Notes: generated from the sequence alone by a model not told the origin. A stretch of DNA of 64,000 nt from an uncultured Porphyromonadaceae bacterium (GCA_902495075.1 CABUVO010000005.1:1-64000), one strand, 5' to 3'; shown: positions 30,394 through 40,705, counted from the first letter of the stretch. Numbers and translations: made by a program.

Positions 30394-30747
30394 ATGGCGA
30401 AACAGTTCGGTATAATTTTCGGCTGTCTGTTGGCTGGCGAATTGCTTGCGATGATTCCCGGCTTATCAATTCCCGGTAGTATTCTTGGCATGTTGCTGTT
30501 GACACTTCTACTTGAGAGGAAGATAGTGAATCCGCATTCAATAGCTCCAGTCTGCAAGTTTCTTATAAAGAACATGGCATTTTTCTTCGTGCCCCCAGGC
30601 GTGGCGCTGATGCTATATTTTGATATTATCGCTGCAGAATGGATTCCTATCACAGTGGCAACAATAGTAAGTATCTTTCTTGTTATTGTGGTGACAGGGA
30701 GACTTCATCAGTTTCTTCATAAACGTATAAAAAGACATTACCGCTGA
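30394..30747 (+). CDS. lrgA: CidA/LrgA family membrane protein
   Basis: 117 aa with four predicted membrane helices; GLSIPGSILGMLLLTLLL and FFFVPPGVALMLYF are LrgA/CidA signatures. The family is holin-like and modulates murein hydrolase activity, and some members move small metabolites such as pyruvate or glycolate. It is followed after 10 nt by lrgB, forming the standard pair. Confidence 0.9.
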   Translation: MAKQFGIIFGCLLAGELLAMIPGLSIPGSILGMLLLTLLLERKIVNPHSIAPVCKFLIKNMAFFFVPPGVALMLYFDIIAAEWIPITVATIVSIFLVIVVTGRLHQFLHKRIKRHYR

Positions 30748-30757
30748 ATCATTACTT

Positions 30758-31456
30758 ATGGATTTATCGATGATAATAAGAAGTGAACTTTTTCTGATCA
30801 CGCTCACATTCATGCTCTTTGGGCTTTTCTCTTTCATTCAAAAACGGAGCGGCATTGCATTGTTGAATCCCATGATATTCACCATTGCCAGTTTGATCTT
30901 GTTTCTTCGGATCGCAGGCATCTCTTATGGCGAATATTACCAGAGTGGGAGGATGATTGAATTTTGGCTAAAACCTGCTATTGTCGCGCTTGCATTGCCA
31001 CTTTATAATGAACTCAAACATATCCGCAGCCAGTTTATGCCGCTTTTTATAGCAGAGCTGACAGGTTGTGTAGTAGGTATAGTCTCTGTTGTGCTCATAG
31101 CCTCATGGTTAGGTGCAAGTGAAGATGTTATTCGGTCGCTCGCTCCCAAATCGGTTTCTACTCCAATTGCAATAGAGATATCACGACAGATTGGAGGTAT
31201 CCCCGCATTAACTTCGGCAATAGTGGTGATTGTCGGAATGATTGGCGCAGTGGTCGGACTCAAGATGATGTCTTGGGGTAATGTAAAGGCACCGGTGTCA
31301 AAGAGTCTGAGCATGGGCACAGCCGCTCACGTTATCGGCACAAGCCGCATAAGTGAATATGGAGAACGTTATGGGGCGTATGCCACGCTGGGGCTTATCA
31401 TCAACGGCATTCTAACCGCCTTTCTTGCGGGACCGCTCACTGACCTGTTGTTGTGA
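30758..31456 (+). CDS. lrgB: LrgB family membrane protein
   Basis: 232 aa, about six membrane segments. LAPKSVSTPIAIEISRQIGG and GTAAHVIGTSRISEYGERYG match the LrgB family (plant homologue PLGG1 carries glycolate/glycerate). It acts with LrgA in the inner membrane. The stop is 8 bp from the end of the convergent YczE-like gene. Confidence 0.93.
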   Translation: MDLSMIIRSELFLITLTFMLFGLFSFIQKRSGIALLNPMIFTIASLILFLRIAGISYGEYYQSGRMIEFWLKPAIVALALPLYNELKHIRSQFMPLFIAELTGCVVGIVSVVLIASWLGASEDVIRSLAPKSVSTPIAIEISRQIGGIPALTSAIVVIVGMIGAVVGLKMMSWGNVKAPVSKSLSMGTAAHVIGTSRISEYGERYGAYATLGLIINGILTAFLAGPLTDLLL

Positions 31457-31464
31457 ACACGAAA

Positions 31465-32241
31465 TCAGGAGCGATTGCGGGAATGAAGGTAACGGGCGAG
31501 TCCGAAGATATAGCGTCGAAAGCCGGGACGATAAAGTAGCAAACGGTCAAACCAGCCTAAACGGCGGTCAAAGAACCGAACTACAATCCCGACAAAAAAC
31601 ATCGCAAACAGTGTGCCCGGACCGACAATGTTCCAAAGCCATCTGTTAAAATAGAAATATCCGAGAATCACAGCTATTGCCACAAGAGATATGTCAACAC
31701 ATATTTTGGCTTTAGCGAAAGGAGTGCCTGTAGCTTTGCTGATTGCAGCCGGAAAACCCTCTCCCGGCATAGTGATAGAACCGCAGCGGATTTCAAAAGC
31801 GATTCCTATTCCGAGGATGATACATCCTGCAACCTGCGCCGCGATTTTTGTCGGCAACGTATCGCAAACCACGGATGAGGTGATATACATGTTCACATCC
31901 AGAAGAAAACCGAACAGGAAACCGATGATGAGTTGAAACAGCTGCACTCTTTCAAAGCGTCGGCGAAGGATGAGTAGCTGCCCGAATACCAGAACGATAT
32001 TCATGAGATTTGTATATTCTCCGATAGAAAGAGCCGGAGCTTTACCGATTTCTCCGGCAAGCGTCATTGCCAACGGAATAGAAGATATCACGCTGCTGCC
32101 GAAGTTGGAACGGACGCACAACGCCACGCCGAAAGTCATAAGGAAGAGAGAACAGAAAAGCAGCACATGCTGCCACAAGAATGAAATTACTTTTTCTTTT
32201 TTTGATGATTTGATTTCTGAATAACTATTAACTGTGTTCAT
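31465..32241 (-). CDS. YczE/YitT-like integral membrane protein
   Basis: 258 aa with at least five membrane helices. LFLMTFGVALCVRSNFGSSV, IGFLFGFLLDVNMYI, and EIRCGSITMPGEGFPAAISK are typical of the YczE/YyaS/YitT (DUF6198) group. Function unknown. The upstream region to 32375 holds a 42-bp palindrome and the ECF sigma promoter. Confidence 0.8.
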   Translation of the reverse strand: MNTVNSYSEIKSSKKEKVISFLWQHVLLFCSLFLMTFGVALCVRSNFGSSVISSIPLAMTLAGEIGKAPALSIGEYTNLMNIVLVFGQLLILRRRFERVQLFQLIIGFLFGFLLDVNMYITSSVVCDTLPTKIAAQVAGCIILGIGIAFEIRCGSITMPGEGFPAAISKATGTPFAKAKICVDISLVAIAVILGYFYFNRWLWNIVGPGTLFAMFFVGIVVRFFDRRLGWFDRLLLYRPGFRRYIFGLARYLHSRNRS

Positions 32242-32301
32242 TCATTAGATTTTTTACACTGCAAAATTACAAAAAAATCAGCTAAAATTTAACAGCTTCT
32301 T

Positions 32302-32343
32302 GGAAACTGTTAAATTTTATTGAATTAAATTCAAATAGTTTCT
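32302..32343. repeat. Miniature palindrome related to the ends of the 185-bp element
   Basis: GGAAACTGTTAAATTTTATT and AATTAAATTCAAATAGTTTCT pair to form a 42-bp hairpin. Both arms are variants of the 20-bp ends at 28521 and 28686, as if two ends had joined with loss of the interior. Confidence 0.6.
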
Positions 32344-32354
32344 AAGAAATTTTA

Positions 32355-32362
32355 TAAATTTG
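32355..32362 (+). promoter_or_regulatory. -7 box of the ECF sigma gene
   Basis: TAAATTTG lies 13 nt before the sigma factor ATG and matches TAnnTTTG. Confidence 0.5.
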
Positions 32363-32375
32363 GCAGCGTAAAGTT

Positions 32376-32975
32376 ATGGCTACCTTATACGATGATAAAA
32401 CCGAGCAAGAGCTTATGACGGACCTTAAAGCAGGTTCAGTCAAGGCACTTAATGCAATCTATGATCGCTATGCCAGAAGACTTTATGCCTTTATTATCCC
32501 ATGGGTCAAATCGAGTCAGGACACAGAAGAGATTGTGCAGGATGTTTTTGTAAATCTATGGAAATATCATAAGGATATAGATCCATCTCGCAGTCTTGAG
32601 GCTTTGCTGTTTACCATAGCACAACGATATAGGATCAACGCAGTGAGGTCATTGACAGCCAGTCCGGTGTATGAGGATTTTCTTGAATATAGCAACAAAT
32701 TGAAAAGTGAAGATTCTGACAAACTCGAATATGATGACTTCCTGAGGGAATTGAAAAAAGCGATCAATTCATTGACGCCTTCCCAGAAAGAAATTGTCAT
32801 GATGTCAAAGTTCGATAATCTCAGCAATGGAGAGATTGCCGAAAAGTTGGGAATAAGCGAAAAGACTGTTCGCAACACTCTTTCCGCAGGTTTGAAGACA
32901 TTGCGGACATTATTGTCTGATACAGTGCTGTGTCTATTAATGAATGCCTCTCTATATCTAATATCTATGCAATGA
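32376..32975 (+). CDS. ECF sigma-70 factor of the PUL
   Basis: 199 aa. Region 2 (LNAIYDRYARRLYAFIIPWV, EEIVQDVFVNLWKYH) and region 4 (LTPSQKEIVMMSKFDNLSNG, EIAEKLGISEKTVRNTLSAG) are complete. It ends in a hydrophobic stretch (VLCLLMNASLYLISM). In Bacteroidetes such sigma factors are held by a FecR-type anti-sigma until a SusC-like receptor senses its glycan. The stop overlaps the anti-sigma start (ATGA). Confidence 0.93.
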   Translation: MATLYDDKTEQELMTDLKAGSVKALNAIYDRYARRLYAFIIPWVKSSQDTEEIVQDVFVNLWKYHKDIDPSRSLEALLFTIAQRYRINAVRSLTASPVYEDFLEYSNKLKSEDSDKLEYDDFLRELKKAINSLTPSQKEIVMMSKFDNLSNGEIAEKLGISEKTVRNTLSAGLKTLRTLLSDTVLCLLMNASLYLISMQ

Positions 32976-33952
32976 AACAAATATTTGATAAACTAAAAAA
33001 TGACAAGCTATCAGTGGAGGAATTGACGCAGTTGCGTCAATCTGTCGCTAATATGAGTGATAGCGAGATTAGCAGTTTACTTGATGCAAATACGTTCCCC
33101 TCTGATGAAGAAAAATATCCAATGAGCGATGAAACTTTTCTTAAAATAAAGAAAGGAATTAATCTCGCGGCTGTTCAATCAGGCAGAAAACTTCGTATAT
33201 ATAAGGTTCTGATGATTGCAGCTGCTGCAATCATTCCGATATTGCTTGCATCTTGCATTTGGTTGCTAATAGAAGTTTCGGATATGCGACAGTATGGAGA
33301 CGCTATGGAAAAAGAACTGGCGGTAATCACCAATGAGGGGGAGTCAGCTATAGCAACTTTGCCTGATGCTACTGAGGTTACATTAATGTCGCAGTCATCC
33401 CTTAAGTATACTCTTAAAGATTTCAAAGATAACGGCAGAGAGATATTATTTGAAGGAGACGGAGTATTTAATGTGAAGGCAAATAGGGAATCTCCCTTCA
33501 GGATAATATGTAAGAATCTTGAGATTGTTGTGACAGGAACAAAATTCAGCTTATCAGCGCGTAACGATTCTGAGATGGCTTTCATTTATCTTGAATCGGG
33601 GAAAGTTGAAATAGAATGTGGAGCTGATAAACATTCAGTCGGCATTAATCCTGGCGAATTTGCCAGAATTAATACAGCTAATGGCAATGTTGAAATAAGC
33701 GAGGTCAGCCAGAATTCAGCTAATGCAATGATGAGGGGAGACAAAATATTTGAGAACATCAGTTTGTCTGAAGTGCTGTTAGAGCTTGAAAGATCCTATG
33801 GAAAGAAATTTGAATTCAGAAGATCGGATATGCTCAGCGATAAATTTACCGGCTATCTGCCTTCTGACAATCTTGAAGAAGTCATAGAAACGATTGAGAA
33901 TTGCTATCATGTTAAATCCGTAATCGAGCATGACAGGATAATATTTATGTAA
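32972..33952 (+). CDS. FecR-type anti-sigma factor
   Basis: 326 aa from ATG 32972. A cytoplasmic N-terminal helix region binds sigma, one membrane segment lies near residues 77-97 (VLMIAAAAIIPILLASCIWLL), then a periplasmic FecR domain (ATLPDATEVTLMSQSSLKYT, FRIICKNLEIVVTGTKFSLS) and a C-terminal STN-like end (LSEVLLELERSYGKKFEF). It should pass a signal from the SusC N-terminal domain to the ECF sigma factor. A strong hairpin terminator follows before susC. Confidence 0.93.
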   Translation: MKQIFDKLKNDKLSVEELTQLRQSVANMSDSEISSLLDANTFPSDEEKYPMSDETFLKIKKGINLAAVQSGRKLRIYKVLMIAAAAIIPILLASCIWLLIEVSDMRQYGDAMEKELAVITNEGESAIATLPDATEVTLMSQSSLKYTLKDFKDNGREILFEGDGVFNVKANRESPFRIICKNLEIVVTGTKFSLSARNDSEMAFIYLESGKVEIECGADKHSVGINPGEFARINTANGNVEISEVSQNSANAMMRGDKIFENISLSEVLLELERSYGKKFEFRRSDMLSDKFTGYLPSDNLEEVIETIENCYHVKSVIEHDRIIFM

Positions 33953-33976
33953 GAAGTAAATAAGAAAAGTAGAGTA

Positions 33977-34014
33977 CAGGTTGGTACGCCTCAATTTAGA
34001 GGTGTGCCAACCTG
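33977..34014 (+). terminator. Terminator after the sigma/anti-sigma pair
   Basis: CAGGTTGGTACGCCTC (33977-33992) pairs with GAGGTGTGCCAACCTG (33999-34014) with G-U tolerance, followed by ACTTTTTATTT. It separates the switch genes from susC. Confidence 0.8.
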
Positions 34015-34208
34015 ACTTTTTATTTGATTGCCTATGCTCTATTTTTTTCTGAGGAAAGCTAAAATATGTTATAAAACATGTTTTCAATTTGGGACATCGG
34101 GAGGATTGGTGTGTAATTCTTAATACTTGGCAATATAATAAGCTTATCATGCAAGGTTGTCAAGCAAAATAGAACGTGAAAAACTCACTAACAACAAATA
34201 ACAACATC

Positions 34209-37200
34209 ATGCAAAAAAACTCAAGACAATGGTCTTTGGTATTCTTCCTGGCAATGTCGCTGCTATGGTGCAACGATATGTTTGCGAGGGGTGAAGTGCC
34301 AAGGGTCTCAGTAAAAGTGGAGAATTCCTCACTTAAAGATCTATTCAAAGAGATAGAAAGGCAGACCACATATATTTTTTCCTATCGGGAAGGAGTATTG
34401 GTAAATGCTCCGAGGGTTTCTGTCTCACTCAAAAATGCTCCGGTGAATAAAGTCCTTGACGTGGCTCTGAAGAATACCGGCATAGAATATCGAATCGTCT
34501 CTTCACGATCGATAGTGATATCCGACAACAGGAAGAGTGTCAACAAGAAAAAGGAAGAAGAGAGCAGAAGCATTCATGGTAGGGTTGTTGATGCTGCAGG
34601 AGAACCGATAACAGGAGTCACTGTAATGATAAAAGGAACCACTATAGGAACTGCTGCAGATTTTGACGGGAATTATTCTCTTGAAAACGTACCTGCCAAT
34701 GCCAAGGTTATCTTTAATATGATAGGTTATACGCGAAAAGAGATTCCGGTTTCAAATATTTCGGGGCTTGCCAGAGTGGTGTTGGAAGAAAATTCCGTAT
34801 TACTTGACGAGATGGTTGTTGTCGGGTACGGACAACAATCTGAAAAGTTGCTTACTACATCAATAAGTTCTGTCAAGATGGATGATATTGATCAAGGCAA
34901 TGATTATAATGTGGCAAAAATGCTGCAAGGCAGAACTCCCGGTGTGAGTGTGGCGACTGCGAGTGGTAAACCCGGTCAGACTCCTAATGTAAGGGTGCGT
35001 GGAATTGCCTCCATATCGGGCAGTGCCACACCTCTTTACGTGGTTGATGGTGTGCCTAATGAGAATCTTCCATATCTGAATCCAAACGATATTGAGCGAA
35101 TGGATGTGCTCAAAGACGCATCTGCAACAGCTATTTATGGATCTCGTGCCAACAATGGAGTTGTCATCATCACAACTAAATCAGGTGCTACGGATACAAA
35201 AACAAGATTCAATGCCAGTGTGCGCCACAGTCTTGGTTGGATTGCCCATGATATTGAAATGGCTAACTCTTCTGAATACATACGCACCATTCGTCAGGCT
35301 GTGGAAAATTATAACTATCAGTTCAAAGGTGTCAAAGCTCTGGAGAGTTTTATGGTACCTGACAATATACAGGAAACCAACTGGATGGATTGGCTTCAAC
35401 GCGACATGGCAAATACCACCAATGCAAATTTAAGTATGCAGGGTGGTAATTCCAAGACATCTTTCTTCACATCAATGGGATATAATGCGCAGCAGGGTAT
35501 TATAAAAAGAACCAAATTTGATCAGTTTAACGCACGCGCCAAATTCTCACATGTGATTAACAGAATATTTAAGGTAAACTTAAATTTATCAGGGTCTTAT
35601 ACTTCTGAATTTCTTTCGGAAGAGGGCGACGGTTCATTAAAGATTATACGTTCAGCGCGCGAACAGCAGCCTTGGATAGGTCCGTATGATAAAGATGGCA
35701 ACTATACAAAAAACGGGAAATCCCTGTTGCGTCATAATCCTGTGATGGTGCTTAATGAGGAATCAAATACCAATAACAGGGTGGAGGGTCAAGGAAGTCT
35801 TAATATAGAAATTACACCATTCAGAGGTTTTAAATGGACACCATCAGTAAGTGTATATGGAAAATTCTCTGATGGGAAAAAGAAACTCACTGAACTTAAT
35901 GATGCCAGAGGACAATCATCAGGTTGGGGCGCTTTGACACAGCAGAAAAACACTACTTACAGAATTGTGATCGACAATGTGTTGCAGTATGACAATTCAA
36001 TCAGCCATCTGATGTATAGCGTTATGGCTGGACATTCTTATGAGAAATATGCATATGAACAATTTGGAGTAAAGAGTGATAACTATAAGGATGATGCATA
36101 TCCTTCTTCCGGTTTTGATCTTGTCAATTCAGGTACAGCAATATATCCCAACAGTATCGGATACAATGCCTATGCGATAGAATCATGGTTTGGTCGGGTT
36201 GCTTTCAACTGGGACAACCGTTATATCCTTAATGCTACCATACGCAGTGACGGATCTTCGAGATTTCCAAAAAATCATCGATATGGGACCTTCCCGTCTG
36301 CATCATTAGCATGGAGAATAACAAATGAACATTTCTTCCCTAAGAATACTGTTCTCAATGACCTGAAACTACGCCTTAGCTGGGGAAACACAGGTTCGAT
36401 GGCTGGAATAAGTGACTGGTCTGCCATGTCCTTAATTTCGTCAAGTACCGGTTCTTCCTATAATCATTCTTCCGGTCTCAGCATTGGCAACTCTACGGGC
36501 GATCTCACATGGGAAAAATCCACTCAATATAATATCGGTGTTGATGCAGAGCTTTTCAATAATAGGCTGCGTCTCGGTCTTGATCTTTATCATCAGACTA
36601 CCAATGGATTGCTCTATAATACGAATCTTATTGCCACTTCCGGATTTACCGGACGCACTGCCAATAGAGGTCGTATTGAAAACAAAGGAATAGAATTCAT
36701 TGCATCGGGAGACATATTTACAGGAGATTTCAACTGGAACCTTTCTGCCAACATAAGCCATACGAGAAATAAACTGCTTGAACTCGATGGATCGCTCGAT
36801 ATGGAAATAAAATCCGCTTCAGGAATTGAAGGAGGCAGTTATCATGCTTTGATCGTTGGAAAACCGGTAAGTGCATATTACATGTACAGGCAGGATGGCA
36901 TATATCAGAAAGACAGCGAAGTTCCCGCTAAACTGTATGCAAAAGGTGTGCGTGCAGGTGATGTGATGTATCATGACCTGAACGGAGATGGCGATATAAC
37001 AGCTGACGACAGGATGTATGTCGGCAAAGTCACTCCTGACATCACCGGTGGTATCACTTCTACAATGAACTGGAAAGGATTTGATCTCTCCATATTTTGT
37101 CAGTTTGCTGCCGGTGGAAAAGTTTTGGCAGCCTGGAGAGGAAGTGGCAGTAATGAAGGTGCTGAAAGTCTCGGCTATGGCGGCGGACAGTCCTTCAATA

Positions 37201-37625
37201 TGATCAGCAACGGAGAAAATGTATCATCTAAAGCATATTTCAATATCTCAAAATATGTTGCAAACCACTATTGGTATGGCGAAGGCACAAGCAACACCGT
37301 TCCGCGTCCAGTGCTTAAGAACACCTTTACCGGAGGATTCTCCAATTATCTGACTTCGACCAGATATCTTGAAGATGCGTCTTATTTCAAGTTTAAGACT
37401 ATAACTCTTGGTTATAGCTTGCCAAAACATATAGTTTCAAAAGCCCGGATCAATTCAGTGAGGTTTTATGTATCTCTTGATAATTTCTTCACCTTCACGA
37501 ATTATTCCGGATATGATCCTGAATTTTCTTATTCCTCTTCTCCGAGTGCCGCGACATATGGAGCTGACTTTGGAGAGCAAGCCACTCTTAAAAGCTTGAT
37601 ATTTGGTGTTAACGTTAATTTCTAA
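34209..37625 (+). CDS. SusC/RagA TonB-dependent receptor with STN signalling domain
   Basis: 1138 aa from ATG 34209, which gives a good signal peptide (MQKNSRQWSLVFFLAMSLLW); a GTG at 34176 adds 11 residues. Domains in order: STN (VSVKVENSSLKDLFKEIERQ..., about 35-100), carboxypeptidase-D-like beta-sandwich (GRVVDAAGEPITGVTVMIKG), TonB-box region and plug (VVVGYGQQ..., VRVRGIASISGSATPLYVVD, DVLKDASATAIYGSRANNGV) and a long outer-membrane barrel. It imports oligosaccharides with the SusD lipoprotein lid. The STN domain fits trans-envelope signalling to the upstream FecR protein. Confidence 0.97.
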   Translation: MQKNSRQWSLVFFLAMSLLWCNDMFARGEVPRVSVKVENSSLKDLFKEIERQTTYIFSYREGVLVNAPRVSVSLKNAPVNKVLDVALKNTGIEYRIVSSRSIVISDNRKSVNKKKEEESRSIHGRVVDAAGEPITGVTVMIKGTTIGTAADFDGNYSLENVPANAKVIFNMIGYTRKEIPVSNISGLARVVLEENSVLLDEMVVVGYGQQSEKLLTTSISSVKMDDIDQGNDYNVAKMLQGRTPGVSVATASGKPGQTPNVRVRGIASISGSATPLYVVDGVPNENLPYLNPNDIERMDVLKDASATAIYGSRANNGVVIITTKSGATDTKTRFNASVRHSLGWIAHDIEMANSSEYIRTIRQAVENYNYQFKGVKALESFMVPDNIQETNWMDWLQRDMANTTNANLSMQGGNSKTSFFTSMGYNAQQGIIKRTKFDQFNARAKFSHVINRIFKVNLNLSGSYTSEFLSEEGDGSLKIIRSAREQQPWIGPYDKDGNYTKNGKSLLRHNPVMVLNEESNTNNRVEGQGSLNIEITPFRGFKWTPSVSVYGKFSDGKKKLTELNDARGQSSGWGALTQQKNTTYRIVIDNVLQYDNSISHLMYSVMAGHSYEKYAYEQFGVKSDNYKDDAYPSSGFDLVNSGTAIYPNSIGYNAYAIESWFGRVAFNWDNRYILNATIRSDGSSRFPKNHRYGTFPSASLAWRITNEHFFPKNTVLNDLKLRLSWGNTGSMAGISDWSAMSLISSSTGSSYNHSSGLSIGNSTGDLTWEKSTQYNIGVDAELFNNRLRLGLDLYHQTTNGLLYNTNLIATSGFTGRTANRGRIENKGIEFIASGDIFTGDFNWNLSANISHTRNKLLELDGSLDMEIKSASGIEGGSYHALIVGKPVSAYYMYRQDGIYQKDSEVPAKLYAKGVRAGDVMYHDLNGDGDITADDRMYVGKVTPDITGGITSTMNWKGFDLSIFCQFAAGGKVLAAWRGSGSNEGAESLGYGGGQSFNMISNGENVSSKAYFNISKYVANHYWYGEGTSNTVPRPVLKNTFTGGFSNYLTSTRYLEDASYFKFKTITLGYSLPKHIVSKARINSVRFYVSLDNFFTFTNYSGYDPEFSYSSSPSAATYGADFGEQATLKSLIFGVNVNF

Positions 37626-37638
37626 GCAGATGATAAAC

Positions 37639-39024
37639 ATGAAAATGAAAAATAGAATACTTATATTCTTCGCAACATCGCTTGCCATGTTATTTTTTAC
37701 TGTGTCATGTTCCTCGGATCTTGATGACGTGAAACCCCGACATGCCATACCGCAGGAAGATGTGAGCGAAAACGATATGGTGAAGATTCTCAACGGAGTC
37801 TACGCGAAGATGGAATCCTATACCTTCTCGCTTTGGTTCAATGATGATATACAAGGGGAGAATTTCGCAACCAGCACCGGCATCACTCCCATGCCGGATC
37901 CATGTAACATGTCGCCGGATAATATAAATTCCAATATCAATGTGCTTTCTTATTGGCGTAATTCATTCTCAGCATTATATCAGGTGAATTATCTATTGGG
38001 GATGTATGAGAGATCTGCAAATAAAGAAACTGTGGCAATGAAGAATATTGGGAGTGCCTGCTATTATTTCAGGGCATTTATATATTATCGCCTTGCCACG
38101 CATTTCGGAAATGTGCCTGTGATTCGTGAATGCACGGATGAGATTATCCCGATCTCACCGGAAAGTGAGGTTTGGGAATTTGTGGAAGAGAATCTCGCAA
38201 AGGCGCTTGAAATAGCATCAGATGATACAAGATGGTTTGTCGGGAAAGATGCTGTAAATGCACTTGCAGCAAGAACAGCCTTGTTTCTTGGAAAGGGAGT
38301 TGAGGCAGCGCAATATGCTGAGGAAGTGCTCGCAAATTCCGCTTATGCCCTTGTTAACAGTGCTATGGATTTTTCTTCGATATTTTTGCCCGACTCATCA
38401 AGTAAGGAGATAATTTTTGGTTTCGTCAATAATACCAGAACTTCAAGTTACTGCAATTTTGCAGGAGTGGTCAATGACGTAGACGGCAACTGGGATTATT
38501 CTCCGGCACCGGAATGTTATAGTTCATTGTTTGCCGATGATACAAAATTTCAGAGAACAGGTGATATCCGACATTTTGCTACATTCCAGTCAAATCCGGT
38601 CAATTCGAATCGCGTTATAAAGTTTTCCAATGGTAAGCAGCAACTTGCTAAAAACGATGATTACCTGCATACTCCCGTGATTGTTTCCAGAATTGCCGAG
38701 ATGTATCTGATCTCAGCTGAAGGTAAAGGTAAAACCGATGGCGCTAAGCGGTTACACGAATTCCTTAAAAAACGTTATGCAACTTGCCTTACGGAGAATG
38801 AAATCAAGAACCTTCCGGATCGAGAGTATCAGAATCTGATACTTGATGAGAGGCGCAGGGAATTTTACGCAGAAGGTATGCGCTGGCAGGATGTGAAACG
38901 CACCCAAAGATATGATCTTCTGAAAACATTGCGCGACAGAACTTACCTAATGTATTATCCTATTCCTCAAGCTGAGATTGATATTGCCGGCAAGGAAGCA
39001 TATCCTCAGAATCCGGGATATTAA
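37639..39024 (+). CDS. SusD/RagB-like outer membrane glycan-binding lipoprotein
   Basis: 461 aa from ATG 37639 (MKMKNRILIF); an ATG at 37630 is possible. A lipoprotein signal ends at TVSCSS (lipobox Cys). The TPR-like helical fold of SusD is supported by AMKNIGSACYYFRAFIYYRL, YAEEVLANSAYALV and the C-terminal LDERRREFYAEGMRWQDVKR. It caps the SusC barrel and binds glycan. It begins 13 nt after the susC stop. Confidence 0.95.
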   Translation: MKMKNRILIFFATSLAMLFFTVSCSSDLDDVKPRHAIPQEDVSENDMVKILNGVYAKMESYTFSLWFNDDIQGENFATSTGITPMPDPCNMSPDNINSNINVLSYWRNSFSALYQVNYLLGMYERSANKETVAMKNIGSACYYFRAFIYYRLATHFGNVPVIRECTDEIIPISPESEVWEFVEENLAKALEIASDDTRWFVGKDAVNALAARTALFLGKGVEAAQYAEEVLANSAYALVNSAMDFSSIFLPDSSSKEIIFGFVNNTRTSSYCNFAGVVNDVDGNWDYSPAPECYSSLFADDTKFQRTGDIRHFATFQSNPVNSNRVIKFSNGKQQLAKNDDYLHTPVIVSRIAEMYLISAEGKGKTDGAKRLHEFLKKRYATCLTENEIKNLPDREYQNLILDERRREFYAEGMRWQDVKRTQRYDLLKTLRDRTYLMYYPIPQAEIDIAGKEAYPQNPGY

Positions 39025-39057
39025 AATGAAATTCATAAAACATAAATTAATATTAAC

Positions 39058-40683
39058 ATGAAGCTCAGATACATGCTTATTTTTGCAGCGGCAGGATTAC
39101 ACTCTGTTTGTGCTGCAGTCGGTGCAGTTGCCCAGACTATAGTTGATGGCATTGAATACACTATCTCTTCCGATGGATCATATTATGTTGTGTCGGGATG
39201 TTCTGCAGACATTGTGGATGCTGCGATAAAATCGGAAATTGGAGGGGTGCCTGTCACCGAGATCTCAGGCGGTGTTTTCAATGGCGCCAAAGCTCCTCAT
39301 CTTGTTTCGGCAACTATACCGGGCAGCATTGTGACAATGGGTAATTCCATTTTCCAGAATAATGCAACTCTTGAAACCTGTGTGTTTCTTTCCGGTGATA
39401 AGAACCTGACAATGGGAGGGTGGACATTCAATAATGCTACAGCATTGAAAGAAATTATTCTTCCTAAACGACTTGCTGCTATGTCGGGTAATTCTAATTT
39501 CAACGGATGCACAAGTCTTGAGAAGGTTGTATTTGAAGGAGGCAATATGTTGCTCACTTCTATTCCCCAATATACTTTCGCTAATACTGCAGTGTGGTAT
39601 CTTGACATATCCGGTCTTGAGAATCTTGCTGTCTTTCCGCCGAATGCGATCGGATCCAAAGCTTCATCAGTGACACTGGTAATGTCTCCATCTACCGACT
39701 TCGTGGAAAAAAGCAGTCCCCAGCAATGGAGACCGGCAAAAACATTTACAAATATCAATGTCACGGATGTCATCTATCCGGAGGGGACAAAAAAGATTAC
39801 AAGGAATGCTTTCAATGGCTACTCTAAAGTAAATTGGCTGACTCTTCCTGAATCGCTTGAGGTAATCGAACCCAAAGCTTTCATGAATTGCTCCGGTCTC
39901 GATCGTGTCGTTGTGCCGGCAGGAGTAAAGGATATCGGCGAAAGTGCTTTCGGACATATTGATTCCGACAGAGGAGTGAACGAGGTTATACTTCTGCAGC
40001 AGGGAGGTGCATTCCCCAACACTGACGGAAAATCAATTATTGCATCTGATACCAAAGCGTATTGTTATTCAGATTTAGAAAATGTTCCTGAAGAAATCAT
40101 CAAAGTTCCCGTCGTATCCGGTGGGGCATACCAGACATATATTAGTCCTATTGCCGTTGAGATTCCGAAGGATTCGGAAGCATCTTGCATAACGGGTGTC
40201 AGTGACGGCAAAGTGACTTATGATTTTTCTCAATTTAGATCAGAATCTGAACTTCCGGCAAACACACCTGTTCTGATGCATCGCTCTGATAACAATGATA
40301 CTGTCCTGTATCCGGTCATGGTTCCTGATAATGGGGATGAGCCAGTGGAAAATAATCTTCTCACAGTGCCCGACAATATGTTTGAGGAAAGTAAGAAGTA
40401 TTATTGTCTTTCCAATTATGGTGACGGATGTGCATTTACAGAGGTTGAAGAAACAAATCCTGTGGAGGGAATAGTATATCTCGCACTTGAAAAATCTTTG
40501 GCAGGAGATACATCGGCTTACATCGTAAGTGATTCACAAGGTGTAACCACAGTTGTGCAAACGATAGAAAACCTTGATGAAGACAATACTTCTGTATATT
40601 CGATAATGGGAGTAAAAGTGGATTCAAATAATCTGGTTCCCGGAATATACATAAAGAACGGGAAGAAATTTATTGTCAGATAA
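39058..40683 (+). CDS. BspA-like leucine-rich repeat surface protein
   Basis: 541 aa with a signal peptide (KLRYMLIFAAAGLHSVCA). Repeats of the LRR_5/BspA type (GVFNGAKAPHLVSATIPGSI, WTFNNATALKEIILPKRLAA, KAFMNCSGLDRVVVPAGVKD) fill residues about 55-330. The tail SVYSIMGVKVDSNNLVPGIY with KNGKKFIVR resembles type IX secretion C-terminal sorting signals. It occupies the SusE/SusF position after SusD, so a surface glycan-binding role is inferred, but BspA proteins also bind host proteins. Confidence 0.85.
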   Translation: MKLRYMLIFAAAGLHSVCAAVGAVAQTIVDGIEYTISSDGSYYVVSGCSADIVDAAIKSEIGGVPVTEISGGVFNGAKAPHLVSATIPGSIVTMGNSIFQNNATLETCVFLSGDKNLTMGGWTFNNATALKEIILPKRLAAMSGNSNFNGCTSLEKVVFEGGNMLLTSIPQYTFANTAVWYLDISGLENLAVFPPNAIGSKASSVTLVMSPSTDFVEKSSPQQWRPAKTFTNINVTDVIYPEGTKKITRNAFNGYSKVNWLTLPESLEVIEPKAFMNCSGLDRVVVPAGVKDIGESAFGHIDSDRGVNEVILLQQGGAFPNTDGKSIIASDTKAYCYSDLENVPEEIIKVPVVSGGAYQTYISPIAVEIPKDSEASCITGVSDGKVTYDFSQFRSESELPANTPVLMHRSDNNDTVLYPVMVPDNGDEPVENNLLTVPDNMFEESKKYYCLSNYGDGCAFTEVEETNPVEGIVYLALEKSLAGDTSAYIVSDSQGVTTVVQTIENLDEDNTSVYSIMGVKVDSNNLVPGIYIKNGKKFIVR

Positions 40684-40705
40684 CGCGTTAATAGCTAAAA
40701 TCAAA

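Noticed and set aside
30246..30653. N-terminal extension of BioB
   Set aside because: The extension is antisense to lrgA and runs through two promoters; BioB homologues start at MVDIKKLKDK.
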